Below, piece by piece: positions 48,029 to 51,578 of a DNA stretch of 51,578 nt (position 1 is the first letter of the stretch; every line of letters starts with the position of its first letter). The notes under the pieces are model-generated. The model saw only the letters and a list, made by a program, of their open reading frames with translations, searched no databases and had not been told where the DNA came from. A program made the position numbers and the translations under genes. The DNA is from Nitrososphaerota archaeon. Lineage in GTDB: Archaea > Thermoproteota > Nitrososphaeria_A > Caldarchaeales > Wolframiiraptoraceae. The DNA lies in the NCBI GenBank assembly GCA_021163925.1, contig JAGGTD010000063.1, positions 1 to 51,578 on the forward strand, given 5' to 3'.

Positions 48029-48736
48029 TCACTCCTTCTTCTCTAAAGCTCTAGCGCTCTCGCTCGCCCTCTTCAACCAATCCTCGGACTTCTTGGCCAC
48101 GTAGTCTTTCAACCCAAACCCTAATGCAAGGCCTATTCCCAACGCTATCGCCCCCGCGACGCCCCAAGAGATCGCTGTAACAACCACGTTTAAGATGCTT
48201 ACATCGATCTTCATCGTCGATAGACCGATTATTATGACGACGAGATAGAGTATTCCGCGGACGGCTAGGGAGACCAGAGAGGCATACTCTATCTTGGCCT
48301 CCCTGCCGACGGCGGTTATGGCGTCTCCTATGAAGTCTGCTATCATCAACCCAAAGATCAGGATGACTATTCCGGCTATGAGGCTTGGGAGATACTCGAC
48401 GACCATCTTCATGTAATAGGTCAAGACGTCTATCTGGAGGACGTTGACGGCCGCGAAGACCGCTATCAAGTAGATGAAGACTCTCACTAGGATGTCGAAG
48501 AACTTAGGTGTGGGGACTCCAGCCCTCTCTATCGCCCTCCCAATAGAGGTTTTCCTCAACGCGTCGTCGACGCCAGCTCTATCGAGGATCCTTGAGATGG
48601 CGGCTCCAACCCCTCTCCCCACGGCCCAGCCTATTATCAGGATTATTATCGCTCCGATGATCCTCGGCAGAAACGCCACAAATTGGCTGACCAAATTCGT
48701 AATTATTTCGAGAGGCATAACGTTGAATAAATTCAT
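48029..48736 (-). CDS. MscS-related membrane protein lacking the beta domain
   Basis: 235 aa. Conserved TM-helix repeats (LPRIIGAIIILIIGWAVGRGVGAAISRIL and YLPSLIAGIVILIFGLMIADFIGDAI) and a final helix AISWGVAGAIALGIGLALGFGLKDYVAK similar to the MscS pore helix, but it stops before the cytosolic beta domain, as in CmpX-like proteins. A mechanosensitive or regulatory role is inferred. ATG 48736 or ATG 48718 (MPLEII) are both possible. Confidence 0.8.
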   Translation of the reverse strand: MNLFNVMPLEIITNLVSQFVAFLPRIIGAIIILIIGWAVGRGVGAAISRILDRAGVDDALRKTSIGRAIERAGVPTPKFFDILVRVFIYLIAVFAAVNVLQIDVLTYYMKMVVEYLPSLIAGIVILIFGLMIADFIGDAITAVGREAKIEYASLVSLAVRGILYLVVIIIGLSTMKIDVSILNVVVTAISWGVAGAIALGIGLALGFGLKDYVAKKSEDWLKRASESARALEKKE

Positions 48737-48757
48737 TAGACCATATTTAAGCGTTCA

Positions 48758-49567
48758 TCACACCCGTTTTTGGATTATAAAAGCGCACCTCTCGGAGCCC
48801 ATAGCCAAGCACTCTACCTCCTCAGCATCCCATCGCTCACCCGTCGCGGCCTCGAGATATCCCTCGATCACGCCTTTTGTGAAGAAGCATTGTGGGGAAT
48901 TATACTCATTTCTCATGGCTGCGCCTTCCCAGTTCTCGGCTAAGCCCACTATGATCGCGTCGTCCTCAACCTTCAACTCTTCTAGGAAGCAAAATCCAAG
49001 AGATTGTCCTATCATGAGCAGGACTCTGATAGCATTAACGGCATCCAAGCCCCTCACCATCTCTGAGAGAGCTTCATATGCCTCCCTCCCAACATCAACC
49101 CCCACAAGGTGTAGAAAGACTTTCGCGGCTCCTATTCCAAGTCTTTTACGAAATCCTCTAAACAGCCCCCTATACATGGGCTCTCTCATCACGACCGCCC
49201 TCCTATCAGCGACTATAAGTGGAAAGAATGGGACTAAGGCTAGATCATCCAGCGGTGAGTCAACTATCGCAGCGGATTTTGAGAATCCAAACTTCTTGAT
49301 GGCCTTGATAACCCTATTCGCGGCGTCGGGATCGCACTCCAAGAAGTAGCATACATCTATGAATGGATCTTTTAGACTCGATGGAACCATGTTTAAAATC
49401 TTACAATCCTCTGCTATTATCAACCTATTCAGCTCGCTGAGATTTTCATGAGTATTCTTCACATCTCTAACCAAGAGCACCTTGACGGACTTGTCTGGAA
49501 AATGTCCTAGGCATGATGTCTTATAGGGCTTAACATGTTTAAATGAAGCCGAATAAATTAGGGGCAT
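48758..49567 (-). CDS. V4R-domain protein with N-terminal regulatory-like domain
   Basis: 269 aa. C-terminal V4R (4-vinyl reductase-like) domain: AAKVFLHLVGVDVGREAYE, NSPQCFFTKGVIEGYLEAATGE and EVECLAMGSERCAFII with the two late Cys typical of V4R sensors. Residues about 28-100 (VKVLLVRDVKNTHENLSELNRL) have the ACT-like beta-alpha pattern. Such proteins usually sense small aromatic ligands or act as chaperones for tetrapyrrole/methyl enzymes; the target here is unknown. The start is uncertain because an AT-rich box lies within the first codons. Confidence 0.75.
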   Translation of the reverse strand: MPLIYSASFKHVKPYKTSCLGHFPDKSVKVLLVRDVKNTHENLSELNRLIIAEDCKILNMVPSSLKDPFIDVCYFLECDPDAANRVIKAIKKFGFSKSAAIVDSPLDDLALVPFFPLIVADRRAVVMREPMYRGLFRGFRKRLGIGAAKVFLHLVGVDVGREAYEALSEMVRGLDAVNAIRVLLMIGQSLGFCFLEELKVEDDAIIVGLAENWEGAAMRNEYNSPQCFFTKGVIEGYLEAATGERWDAEEVECLAMGSERCAFIIQKRV

Positions 49568-49608
49568 AAGCTCTCTGAGCTGTCTAGATGCTCGGAATAT
49601 ATTAAGCT

Positions 49609-49737
49609 TTGCGAGGATTCATACTCGAGATCTGGACTAGAATAGATTTGGGCGATCTCACAATATTTCCATCGTATAATCTCGGGATTATAGTGAGGGA
49701 TTTGTGGGAGAACATATTAAAGGCGAGAGACTCCTAG
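49609..49737 (+). CDS. possible 42-aa small protein
   Basis: TTG 49609 opens a frame reading MRGFILEIWTRIDLGDLTIF and ending RDLWENILKARDS, with a stop 6 nt before the next gene's TTG. Composition is protein-like and the position suggests coupling. However, a TATA-like catattaaa inside its end could be the promoter of the next gene, so this may be chance. Confidence 0.3.
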   Translation: MRGFILEIWTRIDLGDLTIFPSYNLGIIVRDLWENILKARDS

Positions 49738-49743
49738 GAAGGT

Positions 49744-50328
49744 TTGGTAAGTGTCGAAGATATGAGTGCTCCTGAAGAGTCTGAAGAGGTTAAGGAGCTT
49801 GCGAGGCTGAAAGACTACCTCGAGAGAAAGCTGAGTGAGCTAAGAAATGAGGTAAGCTTGCTTGAGAAGCTGGTAGAGTTCGTCGATGAGGAGCTGGCTA
49901 AGAAGAGCTTCAAGAAGGCCGCGGCGGTCAGGGAGAAGCCCGCTCCAAAGCCTCCGGAGACCGGGAGATTTAGAGTTCTTAGGTCGAGGAGTGGGGAGAT
50001 CTTGGCTAGGGTTGCGGTGGGCCGAGACGAGCTTAGATTCATCGTGAACCCAGAAATTGGGTTGACGAGAGATATGAGGCCATTCTCATCCTTCCTCATC
50101 CGAAAGGTCTTGGACGCGATGAGTAAGGCGGATAAGGAGAGGGTTGAGAAAGGATTGCTTCCACCCGGCTACGAGTTAAGCTATGAAATCAAATTAGATG
50201 GAGACCTCGTTAAGGAGATAGTTGTGAGGAACTTTAGGGAGGAGTATAGGCTTAGGGAGATAGTGAACGCCGTTAGATGGACTCTGGAGACAGCCGCGAG
50301 CGCCGCCCGCCAGCCTACTCGCCCATAA
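49744..50328 (+). CDS. coiled-coil protein of unknown function
   Basis: 194 aa, or 188 from ATG 49762. N-terminal coiled coil (ELARLKDYLERKLSELRNEVSLLEKLVEFVDEEL), a Lys/Pro linker (REKPAPKPPETG), then a compact alpha/beta domain (FRVLRSRSGEILARVAVGRDELRFIVNP, PFSSFLIRKVLDAM, ELSYEIKLDGDLVKEIVVRNF). I believe this is a conserved archaeal protein but cannot name it. It ends 14 bp into the convergent YjbQ gene. Confidence 0.7.
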   Translation: MVSVEDMSAPEESEEVKELARLKDYLERKLSELRNEVSLLEKLVEFVDEELAKKSFKKAAAVREKPAPKPPETGRFRVLRSRSGEILARVAVGRDELRFIVNPEIGLTRDMRPFSSFLIRKVLDAMSKADKERVEKGLLPPGYELSYEIKLDGDLVKEIVVRNFREEYRLREIVNAVRWTLETAASAARQPTRP

Positions 50329-50734
50329 CCGTGACCATAATCCTCCTATTCCTAGCCCTAACATCGAGTTCGATCAAGATTATCTGTTGCCAGGTTCCGA
50401 GGATGAGTCTGCCGTCTTTCACCGGAACGCTTAGGCTTGGCCCAACTATCGCCGCCCTAACATGGCTGTGTCCATTATAGTCTCCCCACCTCAAATGATG
50501 CTTATACTCGATATTCTTGGGAGCTATTCTCTCCAATGCTCCTGGTAAGTCCTCCTTAAGCCCGGGCTCATACTCCATAGTCGTCACAGCGGCGGTTGAT
50601 CCTATCACGAAGACGTGGGCGACTCCATTCCTTACCCCAGATCTCTTAACGACTCTCTCAACCTCATCGCTTATATCGAGGATGTCCGTCTCCCCGCCAG
50701 TCTTAACCCTAACCTCTTCCTGATACACCCTCAA
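50315..50734 (-). CDS. YjbQ/UPF0047 family protein
   Basis: 139 aa, the whole family length. Conserved segments: GVRNGVAHVFVIGSTAAVTTMEYEPGLKEDL, YKHHLRWGDYNGHSHVRAAIVGPSLSVPV and LILGTWQQIILIELDVRARNR. Members can act as weak thiamine-phosphate synthases, but the true function is unsettled. TTG start with GAGGAG just upstream. Confidence 0.93.
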   Translation of the reverse strand: MRVYQEEVRVKTGGETDILDISDEVERVVKRSGVRNGVAHVFVIGSTAAVTTMEYEPGLKEDLPGALERIAPKNIEYKHHLRWGDYNGHSHVRAAIVGPSLSVPVKDGRLILGTWQQIILIELDVRARNRRIMVTVMGE

Positions 50735-50805
50735 TTCTCCTCATTAAAATCCTTTCGAGGGGAACGCCATAAATATATCTCCCCCAATTCTACTCATGAT
50801 CAGTG

Positions 50806-51578
50806 ATGGTGAAGGGGAGAGCGCTCATCCTACTAACGATCACGGCCATGATCATATTCACGGCAACACCAATCACGGTTAAAGCAGATCCAAGCGTAAC
50901 CATAAAGATCTACACCCTAGACGATAAAAGATTGCCCGGAGCTTTTGTAAAGATAGAGAATGCAACGACAACCTTGAATGGGACGACGAATTCTAATGGT
51001 GAGGTCAGCTTCAATATAAACGAGACGGCAGTATACACGCTTAAAGTCTTCTATCCTCCGGGAAATCTCGTATATGAGAACTCCTCCTTTAGATATAATG
51101 AAACCGCTTATGGGAAAGTTGTGGTAAATGTTTTGAGCGGTTGGACAATAGGGGTTTGGGATCATGAGGAGAGGGATCCCGTTCCGGGGGCAAATGTCAC
51201 GATAACATTCGGCGGAAATAATTCAGTTAAATACTCAAGGTTAACTGGTGACGATGGTAAGGCTTCCTTCGGCCCTCTCCCATCCGGATCCTATGAAGTC
51301 GTTGTCCGGTTCAAGGATGTTGAGAAGGAGTCCACCGAGTCGGCCGACCCGGATCATAAGACTGTGAGCATAACTTTACCGCTTTACAGGGTTAACGTGG
51401 AGGTTAAGGATAGATTCGGCTCCCCAGTTGAGGGCGTCAAAGTATATCTCAAGCCAGATCTAGAAGAGGAGGCGATATCCGAGGATGAGACCGATGTTGA
51501 TGGGGAGGCTGTCCTAAAGCTCGTCCCAAATGGGAGATATTATCTTGAAGCCTACCTGAAGGGCATATTGGTCTATCA
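50806..51578 (+). CDS. secreted/surface protein with repeated Ig-like domains (partial at window end)
   Basis: Absent from the ORF track because it has no stop inside the window. ATG 50806 (GTG 50803 is also possible) opens a signal peptide (MVKGRALILLTITAMIIFTA). At least three carboxypeptidase-regulatory/Ig-like units follow, marked by IYTLDDKRLPGAFVKIENA, VWDHEERDPVPGANVTI and VEVKDRFGSPVEGVKVYLKP. Several N-glycosylation sequons (NAT, NGT, NET, NSS, NVT) appear. A TATA-like aaatatat lies about 30 nt upstream. It resembles the anchored surface protein at 44.9-46.1 kb. Confidence 0.85.
   Translation, partial: MVKGRALILLTITAMIIFTATPITVKADPSVTIKIYTLDDKRLPGAFVKIENATTTLNGTTNSNGEVSFNINETAVYTLKVFYPPGNLVYENSSFRYNETAYGKVVVNVLSGWTIGVWDHEERDPVPGANVTITFGGNNSVKYSRLTGDDGKASFGPLPSGSYEVVVRFKDVEKESTESADPDHKTVSITLPLYRVNVEVKDRFGSPVEGVKVYLKPDLEEEAISEDETDVDGEAVLKLVPNGRYYLEAYLKGILVY

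Noticed and set aside
1-51578. CRISPR array, insertion sequence or prophage
   Set aside because: No regularly spaced repeats, transposase or phage structural genes were seen; the only mobile-type trace is the ATPase relic.

Overview
The window reads as a chromosomal segment of a thermophilic archaeon of the TACK/Thermoproteota side. Evidence for an archaeon: Alba, a RadB-like recombinase paralog, Mre11-Rad50, a PriS-like primase, archaeal ProRS, archaeal triosephosphate isomerase, a JAMM protease, a presenilin-like A22 protease, Trm112, an eIF2B-family protein, two intron-containing tRNAs, and TATA boxes placed about 24-28 nt before start codons. AGG/AGA and ATA codons dominate, as in hyperthermophiles. 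I cannot name the lineage; a deep-branching group such as Korarchaeia, Nezhaarchaeia or hot-spring Bathyarchaeia would fit (inference).

Layout. 0-8.2 kb: tRNA methylthiotransferase, phosphoribosyltransferase, glutamate dehydrogenase, RadB, a small membrane protein, a PIN-ATPase-KH protein, a HAD phosphatase and a thiolase. 8.2-10.1 kb: a divergent ATP-type PEP carboxykinase. 10.2-17.7 kb: one minus-strand oligopeptide-type ABC operon whose binding protein has its two family-5 halves in swapped order. 17.8-26.8 kb: A22 protease, Trm112, Alba, the NAD(P)HX repair pair (NnrD, and NnrE carrying a decayed NnrD domain), an A24 prepilin peptidase, a KaiC-like ATPase, tRNA-Glu, a primase-like protein and small membrane proteins. 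26.9-29.4 kb: a four-cluster ferredoxin overlapping an aldehyde:ferredoxin oxidoreductase, then a palindromic patch, a relic of an archaeal ATPase and an intron-bearing tRNA-Met. 29.7-41.9 kb: DUF362, Mre11-Rad50, a dolichol-kinase-like protein, ProRS/JAMM on a shared promoter, TPI with an eIF2B-like protein, a DEDD exonuclease, pyruvate kinase and a PfkB kinase. 42-51.6 kb: a fused hydroxyacyl-CoA dehydrogenase/enoyl-CoA hydratase, HD protein, cell-surface proteins, tRNA-His with intron, a LysE-like exporter, RpiA, an MscS-related protein, a V4R protein, YjbQ, and a surface protein running off the end.

How it fits together. Several genes serve a peptide/amino-acid-using heterotroph: Opp importer, glutamate dehydrogenase, AOR with its ferredoxin, thiolase and the beta-oxidation fusion protein. 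PEPCK, pyruvate kinase, TPI and RpiA are central carbon enzymes. Most of the window is ordinary single-copy chromosome. The most unusual points are the permuted binding protein, the PIN-ATPase with a dead P-loop, the NnrE with a decayed second domain, the one-residue-longer radical-SAM cysteine motif, the OppC gene with no usable start where one is expected, and the ATPase relic beside twin palindromes. I found no CRISPR array, insertion sequence or prophage.
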